From positions 698,501-762,500 of the forward strand of contig QVRM01002457.1 in assembly GCA_003439945.1 (NCBI GenBank): 64,000 nt of DNA, given 5' to 3'. Below, in pieces: positions 23,261 through 33,854 of the stretch. A program made the position numbers and the translations under genes. Numbering within the stretch: position 1 is the first letter of the stretch; the number at the start of each line of letters is the position of its first letter. This DNA is from Dermanyssus gallinae (taxonomy: Eukaryota > Arthropoda > Arachnida > Mesostigmata > Dermanyssidae). The notes under the pieces were generated by a model. It saw only the letters and a program-made list of their open reading frames with translations. It was not told the origin of the DNA and did no database searches.

Positions 23261-24312
23261 TTTGTATTTGTCTTTTTGTTGGGGTGTGGGAAGCGGGGAA
23301 GAATGGGATGGGGCGGCGTTTTTCATTTGTGTTCCTTGTGTTTAGTTAAGAGGTGTCGTGAATGCCTGTGAGGCATCCGCGTCGCTGGCAGCTAGTTGAC
23401 AGCAGGTGACTGATGAAACATATGATTATTATTATCAATAATGCGTAGGACTTTCAAAGTCCTCCTACTTTCGTAGGACTTTGCGTACTACTCTCAAAGT
23501 ACTTTTTTTTCTTTCTTTTTTTTCAATATTAGGGTTTTAATCATATAACTATATTCCAGCGGTACACTTTCGTTTTACATCACTGAACTCTCAACTTTTA
23601 CTACTACTACTATTACTGCTACTACTACAAAGGCCGGCTATCCTTTCCAGCTCTTCCAAGACAGTCGGGATTGGTATCATGCAGCATTTGTTTAATAAGC
23701 ATCGCCGATTCGACTCACGCTCACTCCGTTGATTTCGTGCTGATAATAGTGCCTAATCTCAAGATTCGATTAATTAATTGTGTGAATACTATAGCTTTAA
23801 CGCTGGATCGTGGCGAGCCGTGCCCATAAATCTGTGTGTGCTCAATGATGGACCCCGTAAATGTAATAGTTGTTGGAGTTAAGTCATATCGGTAATCCAC
23901 ACTTCGGTTACGCCCCCGGTTATGTACAATAATAATACGCTTATAAAGAAGCATCCTAAAGAAGCGCTAACGCATTATTGCGCAAGCGATAATAATTAGC
24001 AATTTTTAAACAGATCACATTGTGTACACTAAAATTGTAAGCAATATCAAACACTTCCCATTGCCAAGGAAAACCTCACTTTTAAATTGAGAATCAGTGG
24101 ACACTAGCTAGCTAAAAGCTCGTCGGCAAACAGCGAAATGCGCATGCGTCTTGAGCGAATCGTACAGCTCTCTTTTTGAATACGGAAATAGTTGATGATT
24201 GGCACGGCCATTCTACCCGACTAATATAATTAGGCACATATATAAACCCAAACTCAACATATACATACATATCCTCTAAGACCAATATACAATTAAAGAT
24301 GTGGTTGCGTGC

Positions 24313-24313
<1 letters not shown>
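23261..24313. other. No gene seen; transition from triplet-rich to transposon-rich DNA
   Basis: Composition shifts to AT-richer unique sequence. A cluster of small palindromes built on TAGGACTTTC/AAAGTCCT lies at 23,444-23,513. No conserved coding sequence was recognised. Confidence 0.4.

Positions 24314-24343
<30 letters not shown>
24314..24343. repeat. (TA)n microsatellite at the gypsy 3' end
   Basis: The array abuts the C-terminal coding end of the Ty3/gypsy pol at 24,345-24,350, with no LTR between them. Confidence 0.95.
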
Positions 24344-24344
<1 letters not shown>

Positions 24345-24345
<1 letters not shown>

Positions 24346-27130
24346 GTAGTATCCACCACCCTAACGACCGGACGACGACCGTTACGAGCACGTCTCATTC
24401 GCCGTGGACGTCCTTCACACGGCGCGCTGTTGTTTTCGGGTTGTTCTTCTGGCGCACCTCGTCTTTCTTCTTCAGGTCTCTGCTGTGCACCTTGATCCGG
24501 ACGCTGTAGATAGCCTGGCCTCTGCGCTGCCCGTGCGACCTGTGGTTGGGCGGCACGCGTCAACCGGTTCCTGTGCCATCTCCTACCGTCTTCCAACTCG
24601 TACATGTCTTCACCGACTTGTCTTTTTACTCTTGTCGGTGGGCCATACTTCTCCTCTTCATTTGCAGCGACTGGTCTCCGTATTCAGACCCTTTTGTTTG
24701 TTCTGTCTTGACCCCACTCGCACTCGCTCATCCTCATCATTCTGATTGGTGTTTCCTCGCCGGAAATCCGCGTCCAGTTTCGTCCTCATAGACCGTCCAT
24801 GTAGTAAATCAGCGGGCGATTTGCCTACGGTTGCGTAGTGTGCGCCGATCATCTCGGTCAGGCGTCTCCGCCGGTCGCCGTTCACTTGGGCGGCCGACCA
24901 GATGAAACCGCCCAGTGTCCTATTGAATCTTTCCACCAACCCATTTGAGGGTGGTACACGGGTGTACGTATGTGTCGAATTCCAAAGTCGGTCATGAATT
25001 CTTCGAACTCATAGCTCAGGAACTGGGGTCCGTTGTCCGTTACTATGCTAACCGGAATGCCTTCACGGTATATGAGCCGGTGTAACATGCCAATGATCCG
25101 ACGAGCTGTTGTTTCTGCCATGAACCTTACCTCAGCCCACTTTGAATAGTAACTCATGACGCCCACCGCGTATCGCGCTTCCGGTCCCAATGAGCTGTCC
25201 GGATGTCGACTGCTAGCCTCGTCCAGGGCTGGGCTGGCCAGGGCGTCGTCCTTACGAGTGCTGTGGCAGCCACCGCTGCCTTGTCATGTAATGCGCACAA
25301 CCTTGCGCACCAACCGCGTACCGCTTCCTCTACAATTTTGTCTTTTCAGGACCGGCCACCAGAACGTGTTTCGCAGTCGATGTTTCGTTTTCACCATCCC
25401 CTCATGCGCATCCTCGTGGGCCATCTGGAACGCTCTCTTTCGAAGTTGCTGCGGCAGAACTACTTTATCTCCTCTCATTAGTACGCCCTGCGTTTCGGAT
25501 GGGTCATGAACAACGGAGGCCCATCGCTCGGCTTGCGCCAGTCGAGGCCGTTTTAACCTAAGCCATCTTCTCACACTCTGAATGTCCGGGTCAGCTAAAG
25601 AACAACTTACAACCTCCTCCCACTGTATTGGCCTTTACTTTTCTTCTAGTGTTGATACTATCATATCCTGACCATCACACGCTTCAAACATTTCTTTTGT
25701 CGGCAGTCGAGAGAGCATGTCGGGTATATTGTTTGTTATACCGCTTCTAAATTTTACCTCAAATGAGTAGTTTCTCAGCCTTTCTACCCACCGACCTATC
25801 CTCATTGGCGCTCGTCCCTCCCCCTTTTAGCTAAGTAGTGCTATCAGCGCCTGATGGTCTGTGCGTAACGTAAACCTTCTTCCCCACAGGAACGTGTGCC
25901 ACCGTTCGATCGCAAACACGCTCACTAATGCCTCCCGCTCTCCCGTGGAATACCTTTGCTGTGTAGGTGTTAGCGAGCACGATGCATACGCTATTGGCCG
26001 CTCTTCTCCGTCCTGCTCTTGCAGTAGCACTGCTCTTAATCCGTGCCCTGACGCGTCCGTCGCCACTATCGTGGGTGCTGTTGGATCGAAAATGGATAAA
26101 AGTGCCGCCGCTACTATACTTGCTTTCAGGTTATCTACACTAGGTCGTACCCCGTGTTCGTTAATGGTAAACCCGACGAAGTTAATCTCCTTGGTTCCCA
26201 AAACACCCTTTTCATTTAGCGTCATTCCTGATTCTTGGATTCATTGTAGCACCATGCGTAACCTTACATTATGCTCCCCTTTGGACGTTCCAAATACTAA
26301 AATATCACCTAAATATATGACCTATCCCTTTAGTCCTTGTAGCAGGTTTTTCATTAATCGTTGGAAAGCCGCAGGTGCCGACGCCAACCCGAAGCAAACC
26401 CTTTTATATCGAAACGATCCCCACGGGATTACAAACGCTGTGAGGTCTCGTGACCTTTTATCCAATTCAACCTGGTGATATGCCGAAAGCGCGTCTAGCT
26501 TTGAAAACCACTTGGCCCCGCAAATCGTCCAGATGCGGTAGAGGGAAAACAACTGGCTCAATAACATCGTTCTCCAATTGTTTATCTAATTCGGCTTTCA
26601 CCGCCGTCACCACGGTGAGCGGTAACCTCCTCGACTTGTGCTGCACCGGCCTAACATTCTCCTTAAGTCGCACTCTGTGCTGCACGCCTTTAACCAGCCC
26701 CAGCGTCCCCGAAAACAGTTCCCGAAACTCGTTCTCTATTTGAATCGTTTTAACTTCTGCCGCCGAGCATGATCGTGCCGCACAATCGATTATAATACCT
26801 AGTTTAGCTAGCGTGTCGCGTCCTAGCACCGACCTACCATTAGCTACGACGAATAAAAAATACTTTCGGGGTTGACTCTCAGCCAAAATTTAACGTCAAT
26901 GGGACTGCTTTGCGCATTGCTTCACAGACGGACCCCCATAAATACAAATGTGCAACGGTGGGGCTCGAACCCGCGCACCTATGTGTCTCCTCCGGTCGCG
27001 AGGCACAGACGAACGCACGACGCCACCGGGCTCGACTAGCTACGATGAATAAATCGCATTCAGCATCCCGACTGCCCAGTTTGAGGTGGCATCTAGCCAT
27101 TATACCTGGCAGCCGCTGTGTAGTTTTTTT
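24345..27130 (-). pseudogene. Degenerate Ty3/gypsy-type pol polyprotein
   Basis: Read on the minus strand from 27,130, the domain order is as follows: protease C-terminal remnant with LGRDTLAKLGI; reverse transcriptase with KLDALSAYHQVELD (26.5 kb) and GLASAPAAFQRLM; RNase H with ATDASGHG and RTDHQAL (25.83-26.2 kb); integrase zinc-binding region with HEDAHEGM (25.3-25.6 kb); integrase core with SKWAEV, VTDNGPQFLS and VERFNRTL (24.7-25.2 kb); and a C-terminal tail with YELEDGRRWHRNRL and an R-rich end. It is dead. The RT box reads YLGDILVFG near 26,305-26,318, with the first catalytic Asp replaced by Gly, and a stop lies just before it. Frameshifts separate the RT, RNase H and integrase blocks and break the HPQ..VERF junction near 24,930. 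A SINE sits in it at 26,858-27,036. No gag or LTR is visible. Confidence 0.92.
26858..27036 (-). mobile_element. SINE family 1 (tRNA-derived), inserted in gypsy pol
   Basis: The minus strand has a tRNA-like head with B box GGTTCGAGCCC and an A-box-like GGTGGCGTCGT. These are followed by the family body TATTTATGGGGGTCC, AAGCAATGCG.AAAGCAGTCC and GGCTGAGAGTCA. It is flanked by a 17-bp target-site duplication TAGCTACGAYGAATAAA at 26,841-26,857 and 27,037-27,053. Removing it would make the host pol reading continuous across the site, so insertion postdates the retrotransposon. Confidence 0.92.
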
Positions 27131-27459
27131 TTACTGACCAGGCGCTTCGCTGCCAGACTGGACCTCGACACTCGTCTATGCTCCCTCAAGAGAAGGGACT
27201 CTGAGGGAGCACCGTCTCAGCTTTCGCTCCAAGAAAAATCGACAGTTTCCGGCAGGGAAAACTGGCACAAAAGTTTGCTGCAACGGGTGACGCTATGCTG
27301 TCTCCATCATGCCCGGACAATACTCATAGATAAACATCGAGGTAAAGCAAGTGCTGTGTCAGGCATTGTAGCCGCTTGGTGACGAATGAGGTGGGTGACA
27401 TAGGTGAAGAGGGATTACATAACAGCCTACACGTTCACAGGCGATAAATATGCCTCCCA
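27131..27459. other. No gene seen
   Basis: The stretch contains a near-perfect hairpin GCTCCCTCA.../...TGAGGGAGC at about 27,180-27,212. The rest is unique sequence up to the TA array at 27,460. Confidence 0.4.
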
Positions 27460-27472
27460 TATATATATATAT
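27460..27472. repeat. (TA)n flank of RLE copy
   Basis: Short TA array immediately left of the retrotransposon tail. Confidence 0.9.
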
Positions 27473-27860
27473 AAAATATTGTAATGATTTATCACGTGTG
27501 TCACGTGAGGTTAAGAATCAGCTGTCCGTGTCCTTGCTTGATGGTAGCCCCCGCTCTTATGGACCCGGTGCGAGCGGTATATCCTCAAGGTTCCTTGCAG
27601 CGTTAAAACGGTAAGATCCATAAGATTCCTCTTCGTGACGCCGAGCCCTAAGAGCGTCCTCGCAGATTCGGGGTCCCATACACCACTCATAGAGATAGTG
27701 ATGGATCCGAATCTGCGAGGTTTTTGCGGGTCGGGGAGCGCCGCCCTTAGGAACTCGACGTCATATTTGGTGATCTTGTTCTGCCGCGCTTTTGCCAGGT
27801 GCCGGTTCGGGCCAACCTCGGCATCTAAAACCCAGTTCTCGGTGTTGTTATTACGAGGTC
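27473..27860 (-). mobile_element. 5'-truncated copy of the TA-associated R2/R4-like retrotransposon
   Basis: On the minus strand this is closely similar to 55,735-56,187 of the long copy. It starts inside the endonuclease domain just after the PD motif (GACCTCGTAATAACAACACC) and runs through the stop codon into the 3' UTR. The tail differs: about 75 bp of the long copy's 3' UTR, including GCACTGCCGAGTGTG, is absent, and the end reads CACGTGATAAATCATTACAATATT. Both sides are TA arrays (27,460-27,472 and 27,861-27,884). Confidence 0.92.
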
Positions 27861-27884
27861 TATATATATATATATATATATATA
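27861..27884. repeat. (TA)12 flank of RLE copy
   Basis: TA array directly abutting the 5' truncation point of the element. Confidence 0.95.
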
Positions 27885-27929
27885 GGTTTCACGTTCCGTA
27901 GCGACACAAGACAGCCCTCGATTTTTATC

Positions 27930-27976
27930 GATACAACATGTGATAGACATAACACCTCAATAGAACAGCCTTCAAC

Positions 27977-28055
<79 letters not shown>

Positions 28056-28135
28056 TATGTGTGTGCGCGTGGAAAGGAATGGTATCAATAAAATATGTGA
28101 TAGACATAACCGCTCAGTAGAGCTGCCTCTCTCAT
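27930..28135. repeat. Direct repeat (about 45 bp) flanking a 70-bp (TA)n array
   Basis: The sequence TGTGATAGACATAACMSCTC with following sequence occurs at about 27,937-27,980 and again at about 28,094-28,135, on the two sides of the TA array at 27,980-28,050. Confidence 0.85.
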
Positions 28136-28740
28136 TAACATTTCTCCCGATAGCCCTGTTTCTATTCTATGATAAATTGGTGATAAGCTTAATCGGCACT
28201 TTGCAACAATAGGCTGGCCGAGTGTTGCGCCCCTTAGCTTAGATGGTGTGTAGACTGCCTCTCAGAGGAAACTGTTTAAAATTGGCCGCGCGTTTTACTG
28301 TCGGCCCTATTATAAAAAAATTGCGAACTCTCGTATATTCCCCATACACCTTAAGGCCTCTTTAGTGATTCCGTTTTAAAAACGAAAGTGTGATAAAACA
28401 CAACCCGCCAGCTGCCTTCTCATATATCCGGTTGACCATGTGTTCAAAAATTCAATAAAATTGCTCTGTTAAGCTTTAGCGTCATTCGTTATCCTCAGAA
28501 TTTCTGTTATATCATCAATTTGGTATCCGCCGTGGTCGATCTGTGGAGTTGGCCCTCGTCCCCTTATGGCCATTTGAGCTAGACCTAAAATGTCTCGGAG
28601 TCTTTCTAGACGTTGCTGTAGCTTTCAGTTGTCTTATTCGCTAATTTATTTTTTAAGGGTTTCACGTATTTGGGTGTTTAGCGAGCATAGTTGAATGGTT
28701 CCGCTTGTAGCGAACCTCAAGAATTCAGGCTGTAAAGGTT
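28136..28740. other. No gene seen
   Basis: Unique AT-rich sequence. Part may be decayed LINE sequence preceding the reverse transcriptase remnant. Confidence 0.35.
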
Positions 28741-28749
28741 GGGTCGGTC

Positions 28750-29520
28750 GAGTCCTCATGTAAATTTATAGCTGTCGGCACCCCGCAGGGTTACCTGCTC
28801 GGCCTTTCTGTATTTAATTCTTATTAATTTTATTCTCTTGAATATCCTAAGGGATAACTTAGGCAAGCCGATTGCTTTTGCTGATGACACGACGTCGGTT
28901 GAATGCCTTCAAGGTCTGTTAGGACTTGCCTCATCTCGCCTCACAAGTGAAATCTACAATACAATTGGTTTTGTCGTTAATTACAGAATGATGAACATTA
29001 TTTTCAGCTAAAGCTGCACCTCGCCAGGAAAATGTGCCTAGCAGGGACAGAATTAGTTAGTCCTCGCATACACCACAAAATGTCTCGACCTAATTTCGCA
29101 CGTGTGCATTTAGAATACATAAAGCCTAAATGCTACGCCATCATTTCAGCCCTTTATTGCATGCGGCTTATCGGCGTTTCCCTGGACGGCCTGATCTTGG
29201 TCTTCAAACCCCTGTTCCTGCCAGTCCTCTTCTACGGCGTTCTTATATGATGGAGTGGGTTGGAGGTTGTTCTGTGTCGAGCTCAAATAATACAAAGCGA
29301 TATTTTAAGAGCCACATTTAGCAGGCAACGCAGAGACTCCGCCAGAGGATGGATTCTATGCAGTTTTAATCCCCTTCTGGTTGACTCGCTCTATTTGCTG
29401 AGGGTTGCCACTGCTCACAGAATTATTCCCTGTGATGTTTCTTTTTCTCTTGCTCCCTTGTTCCGTATGTTTTCGAGACGTGCCACAGCATGTGTAGGGC
29501 CACGATTATTTACAAAATAA
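28750..29520 (+). pseudogene. Degenerate LINE reverse transcriptase, C-terminal half
   Basis: Frames shift repeatedly, but canonical reverse transcriptase motifs are readable. VGTPQGYLLGL lies at about 28,770-28,800 (the SVGTPQGS..GP box), and PIAFADDTTSVE at about 28,870-28,905 (FADD catalytic box, both Asp kept). A thumb-region string LFLPVLFYGVLIW lies near 29,210-29,255. The downstream frame 29,260-29,520 continues as the C-terminal region. This is APE-type LINE style; the clade is uncertain. Confidence 0.75.
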
Positions 29521-29725
29521 AGTCAGCAAAGCTATTGTGTTTCGTTCGTTTGTTCATGACATGGGGTAACACGTTTCGTCATGGTTAGGGCGGCGCACGT
29601 ACGTTTTAGCGTTGTGTTTCTTCGCCTGATGTGCGTATTTCTTGACTAACACACTCTTATTTCTATGAGAACTGACGCATTGTATTATGCGCAGTTCCTT
29701 TAGAACATCACGTTTTAAATATTGA

Positions 29726-29728
<3 letters not shown>

Positions 29729-29767
<39 letters not shown>
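29729..29767. repeat. (TA)n microsatellite
   Basis: About 18 TA units followed by CACACACA. Confidence 0.95.
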
Positions 29768-29775
<8 letters not shown>

Positions 29776-29924
29776 TGAGTGCAGTCTCCAAGTAAAACCG
29801 GATTGTTAGTAAGTGTGAGCCAATTGAGTCCGTTCAACTTCGAGGAATAGTTAAAATCTCGAATTTACTCTGCGCGTTCTTTCACACGATGTCCTGTACA
29901 TAGATTTCGGGGATACCATATGAA

Positions 29925-29995
29925 TCTCACAAACTGGATCAGATTTTCCCAAGGTTACTTCTCCGCGGACACTATACACACCACATGAAACACAA
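29925..29995 (+). mobile_element. Short LINE fragment
   Basis: CTCACAAACTGGATCAGAT and the following 40 bp match 31,690-31,760 in the LINE at 31 kb (CCCAASGTTACTTCT, GCGGAC.CTAT.CACACC). It is a detached second copy of the region after the endonuclease. Confidence 0.75.
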
Positions 29996-31019
29996 AATCA
30001 AATACTAAGCTACTAGAAAACAATCACCATTGTGCTCGCGGCGATTATCTAATCTAAATTATCAAACACTGAGGATAAACAGCTAGGTGTTCCGTTTCGA
30101 TGATACGTCCAGTAAGGCTATAATGAATGTGTTGAATATTTTTTCGTCCAGTGGTTTGCCATCGTTGTGGTCTTTGTCTGTTTGCTAGCGGTTTTCTTGA
30201 CATAGCTCGTCTTGCCAGATGCACCATCTTTTTGCAGGACGGGGGGGGGGGGGGGGCAGTTCAGCAAAACAGCTCTACTACTGCATTCGAACGCTATTCT
30301 GTTTCCGTTGAGGCGCGCACCAAAGTCTAACATAATTCAGTGGTTACTCAGACAGACGCAAATGCCATTACGGCGCTGCATCCTTCTATGTGCTCCGTGG
30401 TAACAAGGTTGGACAATTTCCATTGGAGAGCCTTGTTCTCCGAGGGGGGAGCAAAGCGTGAGCCGAATATATATGCCCTTCGACAGTGAGGTGGCATCGC
30501 AAAGACATCGCACAGCCGCAGTTCAGTAGGTAGGCTCCATTGCAGTATACAACGCGCATAATAATAATAATAAAATGCCCGTCCTAAAGTGAAGACCAAG
30601 AAAGACATATATAAGCGATACACAACTGTTGAATGAGAAAGTACCTTGAGGAATTACAACCGCTTCCAACGGTGAGAACACAAATCAGCACCAGGCGAAT
30701 TTTCACCTTCAACATGTGTTCCAGCGTCTTTGCTGAGAAGCTTTACAAAAATTTCATGACACATGACCGTATATCCCGTATCCGTAAAACGTTTTCGATT
30801 GCGTAGCGGCGGTTACAAGTACTACGTCGAAGTTGCAGATGTTGGCAATTTCATTTAAGATGAGCTCTCGGGCTTTCTTTCTTCCACGGTCAGCTGCGAT
30901 CTGATCTGGAGGTAGAAAGTTACCGGAAAGCATGACCGGCCTGCGGCTGAACAGTACAGAGAACCACACCCCATAGTTGCAGTAAACATACTATACAGAA
31001 CGAATTAAAGATGTATTTA
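29996..31019. other. No gene recognised
   Basis: The stretch contains a G16-type run at 30,241-30,256. A minus frame at 30,754-30,969 encodes an RGRKKARELILNEI-containing peptide resembling part of a LINE endonuclease frame, but I could not place it. Confidence 0.3.
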
Positions 31020-31029
31020 TCTCAATGCT

Positions 31030-32165
31030 AATTCCATTGTGAAGCCCGGTACTGTAGAAACCCTACATAGCTCCATTAAAGGTATGCATATAGATGTAGC
31101 AATGATTACTGAGACATCGCTTACTGAACGGTTTGATCAACGGGAATCAGCGGTGGGGAAATATTTAATGTAATCAGAGAGGATCGTGACTCACGAGGCG
31201 GTGAAGTCGTAATCCTCGTCCGAAGAAAGCTGGCATGCTCTGAGGCTGACGTACCGCTTTGCAACTCTGAGTTTGTGGCGGGTAATGTCAATGACCGCAC
31301 AATGCAGCTTATAACAGCTTATTTCTTGTCTACTGGCACACATGACACTCTAAGAACTCAAATGAACATTCTAACACTAAAATCTTCCATTACTTGTGGA
31401 ATGTGGAAACCATAGAGCGTTACTTACTTAATCAGCCAGAAAAATATTTGGGAGACGCTCGGCGTGTTACGAACCTCCCACGATAATACAAAGGAAGCTA
31501 TATTTCTGAACCTCTGCGCCGAGTACGGGCTCCAACAACATGTTATAGAAGCAACACGCGTTGGCAGTCAAAGTGATTCGTCGGTGGAGTTCTTCATAAC
31601 GGACTGCAATTCCCCCAAACAAATGCCAAGAGCAAAGCTGGATCATAAATAAAGAGAATTACGACGCCATGAAGCTGAACTTCGACCTCACAAACTGGAT
31701 CAGATGTCCCAACGGTTACTTCTTTGCGGACTCTATGCACACCAAACGTATCGAGTATGTGCGCTTTCGTATCCAGCTACATATGCCACAGCGAGCCTGC
31801 CGCATAGTGTCAATTGGCTATGTGCGTGCACTTCAAGCAGCTCTTGATCGTGAGGTCAATTCGCATATATAGAACATTTGCCAGTTTCAGAAATCAACAA
31901 ATCAACAAAGCATTCACTTAACAAAGATCTTCAGAAAAGCACGCTGTTATTCAAAACAGTTATGTAAACTTAATCCACAGATACGTGTGCAAAAGAATCG
32001 CGGTTATCTAGTGTCAATGATGCGTTCTGATGGTTATGAAAAAGCAGAACTAATAAGAAAACACATTCACACAAATCCATCGATGGGATGATGGACTACC
32101 TCTGCAAGATTCGGGTGTCACGCATGCTGCAGATAATTATGTCGACTTAGTGGTCATGAATGAGT
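31030..32165 (+). pseudogene. Degenerate LINE: AP-endonuclease domain and start of RT
   Basis: Readable pieces include DVAMITETSLTERFD at about 31,096-31,140 (the D..ITETWL box of LINE endonucleases). A glycine-rich SRGGEVVILVRRKLA follows near 31,190, then LCAEYGLQQHVIEATR near 31,510-31,560 (the NFCNEYGL..V...TR box) and FFITDC. After the endonuclease, NFDLTNWIRCPNGYFFADS (31,678-31,735) is the linker before reverse transcriptase. Stops and frameshifts are common. An LTR element follows at 32,189, and reverse transcriptase boxes of similar style resume at 33.86 kb. Confidence 0.72.
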
Positions 32166-32188
32166 TGACGTAACATAAAAAAACTAAA

Positions 32189-32340
32189 TGCGCGGGAAAT
32201 CTGTGAGTATATAAGGAGGCATGAGAATAAATGAGTTAGTAGTCGTTGGTGCGAGCCAGGCAGAGGATGTGTGTTGTTTGAGCGAAAGACTAGCGAACTC
32301 GTAACGGTCCCGTCCGGTCGTTAGGGTAATGGATACTACA
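32189..32340 (+). repeat. 5' LTR
   Basis: Starts TGCGCGGGAAATCTGTGAG and ends ACTACA. It contains a TATA-like GTATATAAGG at 32,207-32,216. It matches 33,697-33,849 along its length with scattered substitutions. Confidence 0.88.
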
Positions 32341-32342
32341 AC

Positions 32343-32360
32343 TGGCGCAGTCGACAGGAT
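32343..32360 (+). promoter_or_regulatory. tRNA primer binding site
   Basis: TGGCGCAGTCGACAGGAT lies just inside the 5' LTR, with the TGG start expected for pairing to the CCA end of a tRNA. Confidence 0.8.
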
Positions 32361-32368
32361 CCGGAAAA

Positions 32369-33292
32369 ATGAAAGAAAGGCAGCGCAACAATCCCACCGG
32401 TCTGCCACCCCCACCTTCGGTTCTGCCATCTATGGACCGGCCAACAACACCGTCGAGGAAATGGCACCAGCACGGAGCCGGAGGAAGACGGCGCCAGGAT
32501 GGTGACGAAGCTGTTCAACGGAGATGTTCAAGGAACACAAATGAACAGCCGTTGCTGACCACGAATTCGGCAGCCGTTGCCGGTGAAGACAACGGTGAGG
32601 ACTTAGCGGCACTGCGGTGACTGGTGGTGAGGTGCAAGCTCGACGTTCGAACCCTAGTGTTGAGGAGCCACCTCATTCTTGGGCGACAAGGCCACAGGTG
32701 AGAGAAAAGCTTCTCCTCGAAGAGGCCTTGCGGGTCGAACTGGACGGCCGCGCTACACGAGGAGAGGTGCGTCACGGATGCCAGATGGATCGCAGGAGGA
32801 AACGAGTAGGTGAATGAGGTTCGGGAAGCGAAGCGAAGGGCTGCCGGAAAGAAGCGGACCAAGGCCGTCGGCAGGGCAAGAACGCGGAGAGGGTGGATCG
32901 TGCGCGGATGGAAAAGCCACGAGCACAGGACAGTCGAACAGGCCCTAACGGCCGCGTTACACGTAGAGAGGTGCGTCACGGAGGCCAGTATGGATTGCAG
33001 CACGACACGAGTTGGTGAGCGAGGGCCGGCGGAACGAAGCGGACCTAGGCTGGCGGCAGGGCGAGAACACGGAACGGATGGATGCCAGGCGTGCGGATGG
33101 ACGAGGCACGAGTACGGGGCCGAAATGTGCCCGGCAAAACAAGTGAGGAACCGAAAGTGTGGCAAGTTTGGCCATTTCGGCCGGAAGTGTACGAACGCGG
33201 CAGAATGTGCAGGCGATCGGCGTGGAGGAGCGGCCACGCTGGGATCGTTGGGCCAACGGCGAATGCCTGGAGGCGGCGGAGGATGCACATGA
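32369..33292 (+). pseudogene. gag-like region with CCHC knuckles and internal duplication
   Basis: An ATG lies nine bases after the primer site and opens a proline/arginine-rich N-terminal frame (32,369-32,620). Frames then overlap and shift, with the C-terminal part at 32,810-33,292. Near 33,088-33,200 this part shows CQACGWTRHEYGAEMC followed by RKCGKFGHFGRKC, typical of Ty3/gypsy gag zinc knuckles. The first Cys of the second knuckle appears to be lost (Asn three residues before KCGK). A 204-bp, codon-phase tandem duplication is marked by GAGAGGTGCGTCACGGA at 32,762 and 32,966. The large open frames on the opposite strand are mirror frames of this GC-rich region. Confidence 0.75.
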
Positions 33293-33696
33293 GGATGAGC
33301 GAGCGCGAGTGGACGAACCGAAGGAGCACGCAGACGGGAGAAGAACGGCAGTCGGAACCAGGTTCGTGTGGTCGTGCCCGGCGACTGGGTCAGTATACGT
33401 AGGCCAGCCGCCGCCGGGTGCGCCACATGATGAACATGAAGACGACAGCGCACCGCTCTGAAGGACGTCCACGGCGGGTTAGACGCGCACCAAGCCATTT
33501 ACGGGAGTTCGTGAGTAAAGACGGGATAGAATTCAAAACTAGCCTGCGAAGGAAGGAGAATGTAGGATAGCAGTGTCCGTTAAGCAGCGCGGGCATAGAC
33601 GGCGTCGGTTAGCGGCAATGCCGAAGCAAGCTAAATACATGGCGCCAATTAGAAGATGCCGGCACCCCAACAGCGAAGACGCGGGAAGCCACTAAA

Positions 33697-33849
33697 TGCG
33701 CGGGCAATCTGTGAGTATATAAGGAGGCATGAGAATAAATGAGTTAGTAGTCATTGGCGCGAGCCAGGCAGAGGACGTGTGTTGCTTGAGAGAGAGCCTA
33801 GCGACCTCGTGACGGTCACCGGCCGGTCATGGGGGTGGTGGACACTACA
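33697..33849 (+). repeat. 3' LTR
   Basis: Starts TGCGCGGGCAATCTGTGAG and ends ACTACA. Same TATA-like motif as the 5' LTR. The preceding sequence GAAGACGCGGGAAGCCAC is only weakly purine-rich. Confidence 0.88.
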
Positions 33850-33854
33850 AGGAC

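Larger units (their letters stand above)
32189..33849 (+). mobile_element. Small non-autonomous LTR retrotransposon (gag only)
   Basis: Two direct repeats of about 152 bp (TG...CA ends) bound a 1.36-kb interior. A primer binding site TGGCGCAGTCGACAGGAT begins two bases after the 5' LTR. The interior encodes gag-like frames with zinc-knuckle residues but no protease, reverse transcriptase or integrase. Movement would therefore require enzymes from another element. I find no clear target-site duplication, and the LTRs differ at many positions, so the insertion is old or chimeric. Confidence 0.85.

Noticed and set aside
32515..33498. A 327-codon minus-strand frame
   Set aside because: It is the antisense of the gag region of the LTR element. 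The plus strand has the zinc knuckles, the ATG after the primer site and the LTR context.
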